DNA from: Embleya sp045207655
Lineage (GTDB): Bacteria > Actinomycetota > Actinomycetes > Streptomycetales > Streptomycetaceae
Assembly: GCF_045207655.1 (NCBI RefSeq)
Contig: NZ_CP108784.1
Coordinates: 2,418,001-2,482,000 of the forward strand
Reading direction: 5' to 3'
Length of the DNA: 64,000 bases
The number at the start of each line of letters is the position of its first letter. Position 1 is the stretch's first letter. The notes beneath the pieces are model-generated. The model was given only the letters and a program-made list of their open reading frames with translations, did no database searches and was not told the origin of the DNA. Of the stretch, positions 1 through 8,232 are shown in pieces. The translations under genes were made by a program, and so were the position numbers.

Positions 1-530
1 GGAAGCAACTCACCGGTCTCGGTCGCGTCCAGGACGTACGCCGCGCTGATCGTGTGCGACTCCTCGGTACGCACGCCCCACAGGGTGACCGCGCGCACCC
101 GATCGCCGTCCGCGAACACCTCGGCGGGCACGTGCTCCAGGAGTATTCGCAGCCGCCCGGACGCCAGGTGCGGCGCGAGCAGCGCCTGCAAAACGGCCAG
201 CGCGGCGCGCGGTTCGTGGCACAGCTTGCTCACGTAACCGGCGCCGGGGTTGAGCTCGCGACGCTGCCGAGCCGCGCCGGTCAGCGGGTACCAGGTGCGG
301 TAGTGGTCGCGGATCGCGGTGCGCAACTCGCGGTAGCTCGCGGGTGCGCCGTAGCTCTCGATCCAGGGATGCTCGTCCGGCGGCACCGCCTGCGCGGTGA
401 GCTGTCCGCCGATCCAGTCGGTCTCCTCCGTGAGTACGACCGTCCGGCCCGCGCGGCACGCGGCCAGCGCGGCGGCGACTCCGCCGAGCCCACCGCCGAC
501 GATGAGAATCTCGGTGCTGATTTCGGACAT
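1..530 (-). CDS. FAD-dependent oxidoreductase, C-terminus outside window
   Basis: The N-terminal 176 residues are present and the gene runs off the left edge. It opens with an FAD-binding Rossmann motif (ILIVGGGLGGVAAALAA, residues about 8-24), followed by TDWIGGQLTAQ. This is the layout of the FAD-dependent oxidoreductases (Pfam FAD_oxidored type) that often sit in sugar or sugar-acid catabolic loci. The start is the ATG at 530. It lies 251 bp downstream of lacI on the same strand and may share its transcript. The substrate cannot be told from this fragment. Family assignment is fairly sure; oxidation of a sugar-derived compound is inferred from context only. Confidence 0.75.
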   Translation of the reverse strand, partial: MSEISTEILIVGGGLGGVAAALAACRAGRTVVLTEETDWIGGQLTAQAVPPDEHPWIESYGAPASYRELRTAIRDHYRTWYPLTGAARQRRELNPGAGYVSKLCHEPRAALAVLQALLAPHLASGRLRILLEHVPAEVFADGDRVRAVTLWGVRTEESHTISAAYVLDATETGELL

Positions 531-781
531 GGTGAAGCCTTCCGTGAACGGTGCGAATGGAACGCGCTGCGGAATCGCGCGGGAACGAGGGTGTGAAGAC
601 GAAGGAAAAACCGAGCGGAACGAGGCGAAGCCGGGCAACACGCAAGACCGCCAGGGCGTAAAACGGCATGCCCGCAAGGCCGTTCGCCCCAGGCCGACCC
701 ACCGGCACACCGGCCCAACGACGCGCCTGCCCGCCGGCCCACCGATCTGCCGGCCCCGCCGACCCGCCCCTCAGCCCGAAC

Positions 782-1858
782 TCAGCGCGCCGGCCCCGCC
801 GTCTGCCCCGGCACCGGCTCACAGCTCATCAACTGGTGTCTGGCCAGGCTCGGATCCCCCGCGATCAGGCCGGTGAGCAGACGGACCGCGGCCGCGCCCA
901 TCTCCCGTCTGGGTACCGAGAACCCGGACAGGAACGCCGGTCCGGGGACCGCGTGTTCGGGTGCGCCCAGAGTCGCCAGCGACAGGTCCTCGGGAAAGCG
1001 GTAACCGGCGGCAGAGGCCGCCTCCAGCACCGCGCGATGCGCGGCGTCGGTGTCGGTCGCCTCGGTGACGATCGCGGTGACGCCCTGCTCGTACCAGCCC
1101 CGCAACCGGTCGGTGGTCAGGTCCGAACCGTCGGTGCGCACCACGCCGGCCCGCTCGACCGGGAGTCCGCATTCGGCCATGCCGCGACGGAACCCGGCCT
1201 CGCGGTCGACCGCGCTGATCGCGTCGTCGAGTTCGCGGACGTACAGGATCTTGTGGTGCCCCAGCTCGGCCAGGTGACGTACGACCTCCGCCGTCGCCGT
1301 CACGTAGTCCGCGCCGACGTACGGCAGTCGGTCGCCGAAGTCGTCGTGCCGGCCCAGGTAGACCACCGGCAGGTCGGTGGCCAGGAGCCGGTCCATCTCC
1401 CGGATCGGCAGGTGTCGGCCCATGAACAGGCAACCGTCGGCCAGCCGGACCCGGTTGAGCACCTCGGCGTGTGGCCGCTCGCCGGTGACGCTGGAGGCGA
1501 TGAACATCAGCAGGTCGTAGCCCTGCGCGGCGGACTCCTGCTCGATGCCGACCAGGAACGGGTGGTAGGCGTGCGACATCTCGGTGGGGAAGGTCGCGGT
1601 GAACGTGTACAGGCCGAGCAGGTTGTTCTGGCCGGCCGCGAGCCGCTTCGCTATCGGGTCCGGCACGTAGCCGAGTTGCTCGGCGGCGGCCATCACCTTG
1701 CGCCGGGTCTCGTCGGCGATCCCGACCGCCGCCGAACCGCCGCTGAGGATCAGGGACACCGTCGGCTGTGAGACGCCGGCCAAGCGGGCGATATCCGCCT
1801 GACGGGGCCGGTTCGCGCGTGAACCAGCCGGCCGTCCGGGCCCGCCGATCGGCTTCAT
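782..1858 (-). CDS. LacI-family transcriptional regulator
   Basis: A 358-residue protein with an N-terminal LacI helix-turn-helix (RQADIARLAGVSQPTVSLIL, about residues 19-38) and the hinge helix region (PDPIAKRLAAGQNNLLGL). A periplasmic-binding-protein-like effector domain follows to the end. The family binds short palindromes with a central CG and is released by a sugar ligand. The ATG at 1858 is chosen because GGAGGA sits 5-6 nt upstream; a TTG at 1870 would add four residues but overlaps that ribosome binding site. A near-palindromic operator lies in its own leader (1889-1902), and related sites stand before the importer and glycosidase genes. It is therefore very likely the autoregulated local repressor of the 1-10.6 kb module. 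Confidence 0.93.
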   Translation of the reverse strand: MKPIGGPGRPAGSRANRPRQADIARLAGVSQPTVSLILSGGSAAVGIADETRRKVMAAAEQLGYVPDPIAKRLAAGQNNLLGLYTFTATFPTEMSHAYHPFLVGIEQESAAQGYDLLMFIASSVTGERPHAEVLNRVRLADGCLFMGRHLPIREMDRLLATDLPVVYLGRHDDFGDRLPYVGADYVTATAEVVRHLAELGHHKILYVRELDDAISAVDREAGFRRGMAECGLPVERAGVVRTDGSDLTTDRLRGWYEQGVTAIVTEATDTDAAHRAVLEAASAAGYRFPEDLSLATLGAPEHAVPGPAFLSGFSVPRREMGAAAVRLLTGLIAGDPSLARHQLMSCEPVPGQTAGPAR

Positions 1859-1888
1859 GTACTCCTCCAAATGCCTGACAACGGGTTC

Positions 1889-1902
1889 CTAATGCGCATC
1901 AG
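1889..1902. promoter_or_regulatory. Putative LacI operator in the lacI leader
   Basis: CTAATGCGCATCAG is a 14-bp imperfect palindrome with the central CG typical of LacI-family operators. The half-sites CTAATGC and CTGATGC differ at one position. It matches the sites at 8076-8089 and 8188-8201. It lies about 13 nt downstream of a -10-like TATACT (minus strand, 1915-1920), where a bound repressor would block transcription start. Function is inferred from position and repetition. Confidence 0.7.
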
Positions 1903-1914
1903 ATCAATCGATCC

Positions 1915-1920
1915 AGTATA
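1915..1920 (-). promoter_or_regulatory. Putative -10 box of lacI
   Basis: TATACT on the minus strand is close to the sigma-70/HrdB -10 consensus. No convincing TTGACA lies 17-18 bp upstream; the -35 region would fall over the 3' end of the dehydratase gene. It would give lacI its own promoter although the upstream operon runs in the same direction. Confidence 0.45.
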
Positions 1921-1939
1921 TCCAGTCACGGTGCGTGAT

Positions 1940-3430
1940 TCACGGTGCTTCCAGGCCGCCGTCGGGTCGGCGCACCCGGGCCGCCCACCGCTCGTGCAGG
2001 TGGGTCCGCGGCGGGTACTTCGCCGCCGCCGCCTCGTCCAGGTCGATGCCCCATCCGGGCCGATCCGAGGGTGTGAGGTAGCCGTCCACGGTGCGCAGCG
2101 TGCCGGGGAACACCTCGTGCACCCGCTCGGGGTAGACGTGTTGCTCCTGGATGCCGAAGGCGGGACTGGTCACATCGAGCGTGACGTTGACCGCCGCGCC
2201 GATCGGCGAGACGTCCGGCGGCCCGTGCCACGCGGTCCGCACCCCGGTCAGCTCGCACAGCGTGGCCAGCTTGCGGGCCGGGGTCAGCCCGCCCACCGCC
2301 GACACGTGCACCCGCAGGTAGTCGACGCCGCCCGAGGTGATCAGGCGCGTCGCATCGGTCATCGAAGTGAGCAACTCGCCGGAGGCGATCGGCATCGGCG
2401 CGGCGGCGCGCACCTCGGGCAGCCGATCGAAGTGCTCCGGCGCCAGCGGGTCCTCGAGGAAGAACAGCCCGTACGGCTCCAGCGAACGGGCCAGTCCCAC
2501 CGCCTCCTTCGGGGTGAGCCGGTTGTGCGCGTCGTGCAGCAGCCCGAGTTCGTCGCCGAGCACCTCGCGAGCCCGCTCGAACAGGCGCGGCGCGGTACGC
2601 AGGTAGTGCCCGACGTCCCAGCCGTCCGGATAGGGCGCGCTCGGGTAGCCGCCCGGCGTGCCGTCGGCGCCGTAGGTGCCCAGGCCCGGGCCGCCGCTCT
2701 GCAACCGCACGTAGCGGTAGCCCTGTTCGGCCAATGCGGCCACCCGCTCGATCGACTCCTCGATGCTGCCGCCGCGAGCCCCGGTGTACACCGCGGCGCC
2801 ACCGCGCACCCGGCCGCCGAGCAGTTCGTACACCGGCACGCCCAGTCGTTTGCCGGCGATGTCCCACAGCGCCTGGTCGATCCCGGACAGCGCGTTGTTG
2901 TGCACCGGGCCACCGCGCCAATAGGAGGAGTAGTGCAGCAGCCGGAAGATGTCCTCGATGTCGGCCGGGTGCCGACCGATCACCATCGGCGCGAGGTGTT
3001 CCTCGACGGCCGAGACCACCGCGTGGAAGCGCTGGGTGAAGGTGGCGCAGCCGAGGCCGTACAGCCCCGGCTCGGAGGTGTCGACCCGCACCACGACGAG
3101 CGGCACCCCACCGGGCGCGGTCACGATCGCCCGCACCGACGTGATCCGCAACGCGTCCCGAGCGGCCCACGGCGCCTGCGTCTCGGCCATGACCGCGAGA
3201 GTCGCCGTATCGGGCACGTGACCGCCGGGCACCTGAGCGTCGGCCACGTAAGCCCCGGCCACCTGAACACCGGGCACCTGAGCCTCGGCCACGCGAGTCC
3301 CAGCCACGTGGGCGCCGGGCGTTGCCGCCGGGTCCACCCGATCGGTCGATTGCGTCCCCGTCCCCGTCCCGGACTCCGACTCCGGCTCCGTCTCGGTCTC
3401 CGTCTCGGTCTCCGTCTCCGACTTGCTCAT
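1940..3430 (-). CDS. Enolase-superfamily sugar-acid dehydratase (RspA/ManD-like)
   Basis: 496 residues. From about residue 95 it follows the mandelate racemase/enolase fold of the RspA, D-mannonate and D-gluconate dehydratase group. Visible signatures are the capping domain (ALWDIAGKRLGVPVYELLGG), the barrel stretch LLHDAHNRLTPKEAV, the metal-ligand segment FFLEDPLAPEHF and then ASGELLTS. The family removes water from an aldonic or uronic acid with Mg2+; the exact substrate is unknown. The ATG at 3430 has AGGAG 8 nt upstream and overlaps the previous stop (ATGA), so translation is probably coupled. The first 80 residues are oddly low-complexity: alternating Glu-Thr, then Ser-Glu and Gly-Thr, then degenerate VAxAQVPGxQVAG units. 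Met81 (3190) would give a family-length protein but has no visible Shine-Dalgarno. Confidence 0.85.
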   Translation of the reverse strand: MSKSETETETETETEPESESGTGTGTQSTDRVDPAATPGAHVAGTRVAEAQVPGVQVAGAYVADAQVPGGHVPDTATLAVMAETQAPWAARDALRITSVRAIVTAPGGVPLVVVRVDTSEPGLYGLGCATFTQRFHAVVSAVEEHLAPMVIGRHPADIEDIFRLLHYSSYWRGGPVHNNALSGIDQALWDIAGKRLGVPVYELLGGRVRGGAAVYTGARGGSIEESIERVAALAEQGYRYVRLQSGGPGLGTYGADGTPGGYPSAPYPDGWDVGHYLRTAPRLFERAREVLGDELGLLHDAHNRLTPKEAVGLARSLEPYGLFFLEDPLAPEHFDRLPEVRAAAPMPIASGELLTSMTDATRLITSGGVDYLRVHVSAVGGLTPARKLATLCELTGVRTAWHGPPDVSPIGAAVNVTLDVTSPAFGIQEQHVYPERVHEVFPGTLRTVDGYLTPSDRPGWGIDLDEAAAAKYPPRTHLHERWAARVRRPDGGLEAP

Positions 3431-4404
3431 GAGGTTCGCTCCTGTGGGTACGAGGGCCGATCAGCGTGCCGAGTCCCACCCGAGTCCGGCTGTTTCGCGG
3501 GCGAATCCTCCTGGGGTTCACCGGAGTTCGGTCCGCCCGCGATCGGATACGGGTGTCGGGCGCTGAAGCCGAGGAGCCGCCTGGCGGGCGCCAGGTCGAT
3601 CGGGACCGACCGCTCGGGAAAGGTCGCTCGGCAGGGCACATCCGGCAGGTGGCTGGCGACGAGTTCGCGAGTGGGCGTCGCCGAAAGCGTGTCCGGCGCC
3701 GCCACGAACAGCACCGGCGCGCCCGTCACGCCCGACGCGGTCAGGCCGAGTACGCATGCTCGGGCGGCGTCCCGCAGGTCGAGGTAACTCCACACCTCCG
3801 CCGCACCGCTCGCCGGGTCCCCGGCCAACCGGGCTGCGTGCCCGGCGAGTCGGTCGGGATCACCGAGGAACGGCAGGCGCAACGCCACCGCCGTCATGCC
3901 GTGCCGTCGGTGCATCATCGCGGCGGTGGCCTCGTCGACCTGCTTGGACAGCGCGTACGGGTCCTCGATGCGAAGCGGCAACTCGGTGTCGAGGGGCAGG
4001 TACGCCGGCTGCGGCCGGGGCGTGGAGCGGGCGAACGGCAGGCCGGTGACGGACAGGCTGCTCGCCAACACCGCGCGGCGCACCCCCGCCCGGCCCGCCT
4101 CGTTCAGCACCACGAAGGTGGCCTGCGTATTCGTACCGAACACCACCTCGGGCGCGGCCACTTCGGGCGAGGCGAGCGCGGCCAGGTGGATCACCGCGTC
4201 GACCCCGTCGAGCGCATCCGCCACGGCCACCGGATCCCGGGCATCGCCGACCACCACCCGGTCGGCGCGCAACTCCCCCGTGTCCCCGGCATGCCCGGCG
4301 TCCTCGGCGACCAACGCGGTGACCGACACGCCTCGACCGGCCAACTCCGCCAACACAGCGGTCCCCAGCCGCCCCGCTGCACCGGTAACCAGAACCCGCG
4401 CCAT
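3427..4404 (-). CDS. NAD-dependent epimerase/dehydratase family protein
   Basis: 325 residues in the extended SDR family. The NAD-binding motif GAAGRLG is at residues 8-14 and the catalytic YALSK in the middle. The family oxidises or epimerises sugars; beside a sugar-acid dehydratase and importer it may act as an aldose or uronate dehydrogenase, which is inference. The ATG at 4404 starts directly at the Rossmann strand and has GAGG 5 nt upstream. The frame is, however, open back to a GTG at 4533 that overlaps the permease stop (GTGA), which would add 43 Gly/Arg/Ser-rich residues. The stop overlaps the dehydratase ATG. Confidence 0.85.
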   Translation of the reverse strand: MARVLVTGAAGRLGTAVLAELAGRGVSVTALVAEDAGHAGDTGELRADRVVVGDARDPVAVADALDGVDAVIHLAALASPEVAAPEVVFGTNTQATFVVLNEAGRAGVRRAVLASSLSVTGLPFARSTPRPQPAYLPLDTELPLRIEDPYALSKQVDEATAAMMHRRHGMTAVALRLPFLGDPDRLAGHAARLAGDPASGAAEVWSYLDLRDAARACVLGLTASGVTGAPVLFVAAPDTLSATPTRELVASHLPDVPCRATFPERSVPIDLAPARRLLGFSARHPYPIAGGPNSGEPQEDSPAKQPDSGGTRHADRPSYPQERTS

Positions 4405-4529
4405 CCACACCTCGGGCTCGGGTACGTCCGACCCACGCGTCGCGGGCCCACCCACGCCGCTTCCCCACACACCGCTTCCGTGCTCCATCGGCTCGCGCAT
4501 CCCGCGCCCGCGCGTTCCGCGCCCCCCGC

Positions 4530-5408
4530 TCACTTGAGCCCCGTGAACGCGATGCCGCGCACGATCTGCCGCTGGAAGACCAGGAAGACCACAACCGGCG
4601 GGATGATCGTGATCAGCATTCCCGCGATCAGCAGACTCTGGTCCGAGGTGTCCGCGAGTCGCGGGAGCGCCACCGCCAGCGGCTGCTTGTCCGTGTCGGT
4701 GATGGCGATCATCGGCCAGAGGAAGTCCTTCCAGGCGTTCATCACCGCGAGCAGCGACACCACGGCCAGGATCGGCCGGGACATGGGCAGCACGATACGG
4801 GTGAGGATCCGCCACGGACCGGCACCGTCCAGGCGTGCCGCCTCGAGGAGTTCCCGGGGGATGCCGTCGAAGAACTGCTTCATCAGCAGAACGTTGAACG
4901 CGTGCGCGCCGGCCGGCAGCCACACCGCCATCGGCGTGTTGGCGATCGACCCGCCGGTCAGCGGCAGGTCCTGGATGGTCAGGTAGAGCGAGACCATCGA
5001 CACCGTGCCCGGCAGGAACAGCGTGGCCAGCACGGCGGCGTAGACGTACTTGCCGTAGAACGGCCGCAGGATGGACAGCGCATAGGCCCCGGTGACCGCG
5101 ACGAACAACTGCACGAACCACGAACCGCCGACCAGCACAACGGTGTTGGTCAGATAGCGGCCCAGGTCCAGGCTCGTCCACGCGGTCGAGATGTTCGACC
5201 AGTGCGCCTCCTCGGGCCACAGCGCCAGCGGGTGTCGCAACGACTCCTGGGTGGAGGAGATCGAGCCCTTGAACACCCAGTAGATGGGGCCCGCGCCCTC
5301 GATCACCAGCGCGGCGATCAGCAGCAGTTGGGTGGTGCCCAGGCCGAACCGGGTGAGGGGGCGGCGGCGTTCCGTCTCGGACATCACGCCCCTGGTACCG
5401 GTACTCAT
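4530..5408 (-). CDS. Carbohydrate ABC transporter permease (MalG-like)
   Basis: 292 residues with about six transmembrane segments. It has the cytoplasmic EAA loop typical of CUT1 inner-membrane permeases (ELLEAARLDGAGPWRILTRI) and ends in the usual short FTGLK tail. It pairs with the permease encoded immediately upstream and the lipoprotein at 6573-7979 to form a sugar importer. The ATPase is not encoded here and, as in many actinomycetes, could be a shared MsiK-type protein. The start at 5408 overlaps the preceding stop (ATGA); an internal Met at 5384 is the alternative. Confidence 0.95.
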   Translation of the reverse strand: MSTGTRGVMSETERRRPLTRFGLGTTQLLLIAALVIEGAGPIYWVFKGSISSTQESLRHPLALWPEEAHWSNISTAWTSLDLGRYLTNTVVLVGGSWFVQLFVAVTGAYALSILRPFYGKYVYAAVLATLFLPGTVSMVSLYLTIQDLPLTGGSIANTPMAVWLPAGAHAFNVLLMKQFFDGIPRELLEAARLDGAGPWRILTRIVLPMSRPILAVVSLLAVMNAWKDFLWPMIAITDTDKQPLAVALPRLADTSDQSLLIAGMLITIIPPVVVFLVFQRQIVRGIAFTGLK

Positions 5409-6358
5409 TTCGTCCCCCACGTGCGGGTGAGCCGCAGATAGATCGCCGACAGGACCGCGAGCACCGCGGCCAGGCTCACGCTCAGCGCGGCGGCGCTGCC
5501 GTAGTCGCCGCTGACGAACGCGTACCGGTAGATGAGCAGCAGCACGGTGACCGTGGAGTCCTCCGGACCGCCGTCGGTGAGTACGAACGGCTCGGTGAAC
5601 ACCTGGAAGGTGTTGATCACCTGGAGCAGCATCATGATCAACAGGACCGAGCGCATGTGCGGCAGCGTGACGTGCCACAACCGGCGCCGGACCGAGGCCC
5701 CGTCCAGTTCCGCGGCCTCGTACAACTCGGTCGGCACACTCGCGAGCGCGGCCAGATAGATCAGCACCGCACCGCCCGCGCCCGCCCAGGTCGCCTCCAC
5801 CACCAGGCTCGTCATCGCGGTGTCGGCGGATTGCAACCACGGGTACGGACCCAGGCCGACCTTGCCGAGCACCTCGTTGAACAGCCCCGAGTCCGGGTCG
5901 TAGAACCACTTCCACATCAGCACCGCCACCACCGGCGGGACCGCCACCGGCAGGTAGACCAGCACTCGCATCAGCCCGGCGCCGCGCCGCAGTTCGGACA
6001 TCAACACGGCCAGGAACAGCGGCAGCGGGAAGCCGATCAGCAGCGCCAGGCCGGTGAACACCAGGGTGTTCCACACCGCCTTGCCGAGCAGCGGATCGTC
6101 CAGCAGGGTCTGGTAGTTCTGCAGGCCGACCCAACTCGCCGGTTCGACCAGGTTGGTCTGCTGGAAGCTGAGCACCAGGCTGCGGATGATCGGCCACCAC
6201 GAGAACAGTCCGAACACCAGCACGGTCGGCAGCAGGAACAACACCGCCGCGATGTGCCGGGACCCGCCGCGCCACCGGGTCGCCTTGGGCAGGCCCTTGC
6301 GCGAGGGCAGCTGCGCGACGGCCGGCGGGCTCTCCCGGGAAATGGTCGGCGTGCTCAC
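5405..6358 (-). CDS. Carbohydrate ABC transporter permease (MalF-like)
   Basis: 317 residues with a basic cytoplasmic N-terminus and six predicted transmembrane helices, beginning with HIAAVLFLLPTVLVFGLFSW. The EAA loop is ELYEAAELDGASVRRRLWHV. It belongs to the CUT1 family of sugar permeases. The GTG at 6358 overlaps the stop of the small repeat ORF (GTGA). The reading frame is also open upstream through the 30-bp repeats, so a longer N-terminus cannot be excluded on frame alone. Family-typical length supports 6358. Confidence 0.93.
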   Translation of the reverse strand: MSTPTISRESPPAVAQLPSRKGLPKATRWRGGSRHIAAVLFLLPTVLVFGLFSWWPIIRSLVLSFQQTNLVEPASWVGLQNYQTLLDDPLLGKAVWNTLVFTGLALLIGFPLPLFLAVLMSELRRGAGLMRVLVYLPVAVPPVVAVLMWKWFYDPDSGLFNEVLGKVGLGPYPWLQSADTAMTSLVVEATWAGAGGAVLIYLAALASVPTELYEAAELDGASVRRRLWHVTLPHMRSVLLIMMLLQVINTFQVFTEPFVLTDGGPEDSTVTVLLLIYRYAFVSGDYGSAAALSVSLAAVLAVLSAIYLRLTRTWGTK

Positions 6359-6576
6359 AGCGCGCCCCCGTCGCGATCCCGGTACTGCCCGCCACCGCCG
6401 TCGCGATCCCGGTACGCCCCGACACCCCCGCGGCGGTCCCGGTACGGCCCTACACCCCCATCGCGATCCCGGTACGGCCCGGCACCGACCGACCCCCCGC
6501 CGGCAGCAGGCGTCCGCACGATTCCGGGTCGACCCGACGCACCCCCTCGGCGCGCCCGGGTCTCGCCCCCGGTCAC
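6355..6576 (-). CDS. Small Gly/Arg/Asp repeat ORF coupled within the ABC operon
   Basis: 73 codons. The GTG start overlaps the TGA of the binding-protein gene and its own TGA overlaps the GTG of the permease, so it fills the gap exactly with 4-nt overlaps at both ends. The C-terminal half is four decapeptide repeats of the form GPYRDRDGGV, encoded by 30-bp tandem DNA repeats (about 6370-6489). The N-terminus is basic (GETRARRGGASGRPG). There is no signal peptide or membrane segment and no family is recognised. It could be a real small protein, a translation relay that carries ribosomes across the gap, or repeat DNA that happens to be open. A product is unproven. Confidence 0.45.
   Translation of the reverse strand: MTGGETRARRGGASGRPGIVRTPAAGGGSVGAGPYRDRDGGVGPYRDRRGGVGAYRDRDGGGGQYRDRDGGAL
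6370..6489. repeat. Four 30-bp tandem repeats
   Basis: Four consecutive copies of a 30-bp unit with the core CGCGATCCCGGTACGGCCC separate the binding-protein and permease genes. The unit length is a multiple of three, so copy-number change would keep every reading frame. Copies differ at a few positions, mostly outside the core. Confidence 0.85.
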
Positions 6577-7979
6577 TGCGCCTGCGCCTTCTCGAAGGCC
6601 GGTCCGAGCCGGTCGCCGGCCTTCGCCAACTCCTCACGCGGGTCCGCGTCCTTGCGGGTCAACACGGCCTGCACCACGGTGTCCAACGCCCCGTACAGAT
6701 CCTGCGCGGCGACCGGCGGCTCCACCTGGTAGTCCAGCTTGCCCACGCCGGTGACGTAGGGCGCGAAGTTCGCGGTCGGGATGTTGGTGTGCTTGTTGAT
6801 CGCGGCGTTGACCGGATCGGCCACGGCGGCCGAGTAGAACGGCAGCGTGGGCAGGCCGACCGCGAGCTTGTCCGCGGCCTGGGCGAGCGCGAGTTCCTCG
6901 GCCGCGGCCGGGTCGTACGTCGGCTTGAGGTAGAAGTAGTCGATCCACTTCACCGCCGCGGCCCGCTGCGCCGGCGTGGCCTTGGCGCTGACCACGGCCA
7001 TCAGGCCGCCGAGCAGGGTGGCCTTGCCGCCGTTCTGTTGCGGCAGCGCGGCCATGCCGAAGTCGGCGGGCTTGCCGGAGTACTGGGTGATGTAGCGCTG
7101 GTAGCTGTTGACCGTGCTGATCATCATGCCGATCTTGCCCGCGGCGAAGTCGCGTTCGGCGTCCTGCTGGGTACGCAGGTGGTTGTTGCCCATCGAGTCG
7201 TCCTGCCAGCGCATCGCGGACAGTTGCTTGAGCGCGTTCTCGGCCGGACCGTCGAGCAGGGACGGCACGTACTTGTCGCCGACCTTCTTCTCCATCGAGC
7301 CGCCGTAGGCGTAGGTCATCGCGGTGAGGATCCAGCCGCCGGTGTTCTTGACGGTCATCTGGGTGTAGCCGGTGGCGCCGGTGTCGGAGATCTTCTTGGC
7401 GGCGCTACGCACCTCGTCCCAGGTCGCGGGCGGCTTGTCCGGGTCCAGACCGGCCTTGGTGAACAGATCGCGGTTGTAGACCAGGCCGAGCGCGTACTCG
7501 GTGACCGGCAGCCCGTAGATCTTGCCGTCCGCGGCGGTGGCCGGGGCCAGCGCGCGCGGATCCAGGTCGCCCGAGTGCGGCAGGCTCTTGACCTCGGTGC
7601 TCAGGTCGGTGATCTGCTTGCGCGCGATCAGGCCGGGCGGTTCGGTCAGCGGCACGGTCAGCACCGTCTCGGCGCTGCCGCCGGCCAGACGGGCCGCGAA
7701 CGTGCGCGCGTCCCACTGGGTGTCGGTCGGCTTGAGCTTGATGTTCGGGTTGGCCTTCTCGAACGCGGCGACCGCGTCCAGGAATTGTTGCCGCGTCTTC
7801 GGGGCCGTGGTCGCGGGCATGCCCGCGACGGTGATCGTGGTCTTGCCGGAGGAGCCGGCGCCGTCGGACGTGCCGGACGAACAACCGGCGGCGCCGGCGA
7901 CGAGGGCGAGCGCGAGCGCCCCGGCCCCTGCCACCGCCCGACGGCGCCGGTGCGTGCTGACCGGGACTGACTCGGCCAC
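6573..7979 (-). CDS. Extracellular sugar-binding lipoprotein of ABC transporter
   Basis: 468 residues. The N-terminus has an RRRR basic patch, a hydrophobic Ala/Leu/Val-rich segment and a lipobox ending GAAGC (Cys33), marking a lipoprotein anchored outside the membrane. The rest is a family 1 solute-binding protein. It delivers a carbohydrate to the two permeases encoded downstream. The GTG at 7979 has GGGAGG 7 nt upstream. Promoter and operator at 8073-8102 suggest LacI control. The ligand is not identifiable; a sugar acid or an oligosaccharide released by the divergently encoded glycosidase is a reasonable guess. Confidence 0.93.
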   Translation of the reverse strand: MAESVPVSTHRRRRAVAGAGALALALVAGAAGCSSGTSDGAGSSGKTTITVAGMPATTAPKTRQQFLDAVAAFEKANPNIKLKPTDTQWDARTFAARLAGGSAETVLTVPLTEPPGLIARKQITDLSTEVKSLPHSGDLDPRALAPATAADGKIYGLPVTEYALGLVYNRDLFTKAGLDPDKPPATWDEVRSAAKKISDTGATGYTQMTVKNTGGWILTAMTYAYGGSMEKKVGDKYVPSLLDGPAENALKQLSAMRWQDDSMGNNHLRTQQDAERDFAAGKIGMMISTVNSYQRYITQYSGKPADFGMAALPQQNGGKATLLGGLMAVVSAKATPAQRAAAVKWIDYFYLKPTYDPAAAEELALAQAADKLAVGLPTLPFYSAAVADPVNAAINKHTNIPTANFAPYVTGVGKLDYQVEPPVAAQDLYGALDTVVQAVLTRKDADPREELAKAGDRLGPAFEKAQAQ

Positions 7980-8072
7980 GGGTACCTCCCTGGATCCTGG
8001 TGCTGCGGGCCGGACGTTGCTCCGGAGGGGATGCCGCTCCGGACGCGGATGCGTCGGGCTGCGATGAGGTCG

Positions 8073-8102
8073 TATCTAATTCGCATTAGGAGAGTGTGTC
8101 AA
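8073..8102 (-). promoter_or_regulatory. Promoter of the ABC importer operon
   Basis: On the minus strand a consensus -35 TTGACA (8097-8102) is followed after 17-18 bp by TTAGAT/TAGATA (8073-8079). The operator 8076-8089 lies over the -10 and the spacer, so repressor and RNA polymerase would compete. The start codon is about 95 nt downstream. Confidence 0.75.
8076..8089. promoter_or_regulatory. Putative LacI operator of the importer operon
   Basis: CTAATTCGCATTAG, with half-sites CTAATTC and CTAATGC and a central CG. It is the same motif as 1889-1902 and 8188-8201 and overlaps the -10 of the importer promoter. Confidence 0.75.
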
Positions 8103-8152
8103 GAGGGTTGCCGACAAGTTGCGCGGCCCGGCGAATCAGACATACGGCGACC

Positions 8153-8181
8153 TTGACTCGTGTCGACGATCGGAGTACACA
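8153..8181 (+). promoter_or_regulatory. Promoter of the secreted glycosidase gene
   Basis: TTGACT (8153-8158), a 17-bp spacer, then TACACA (8176-8181) form a good HrdB-type promoter. Transcription would begin near 8188, exactly where the operator starts. Confidence 0.75.
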
Positions 8182-8187
8182 TTCGCT

Positions 8188-8201
8188 CTAATCCGCATTA
8201 G
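8188..8201. promoter_or_regulatory. Putative LacI operator of the glycosidase gene
   Basis: CTAATCCGCATTAG, with half-sites CTAATCC and CTAATGC around a central CG. It lies at the predicted transcription start, a typical repression position. Confidence 0.75.
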
Positions 8202-8232
8202 GTCAGCCTTGGCGCTCGGGAAAGGGATCCTC

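Noticed and set aside
6376..6637. Extending the MalF-like permease upstream through the 30-bp repeats.
   Set aside because: The frame is open, but the extension would overlap the binding-protein gene and has no family support; the GTG at 6358 gives normal length.
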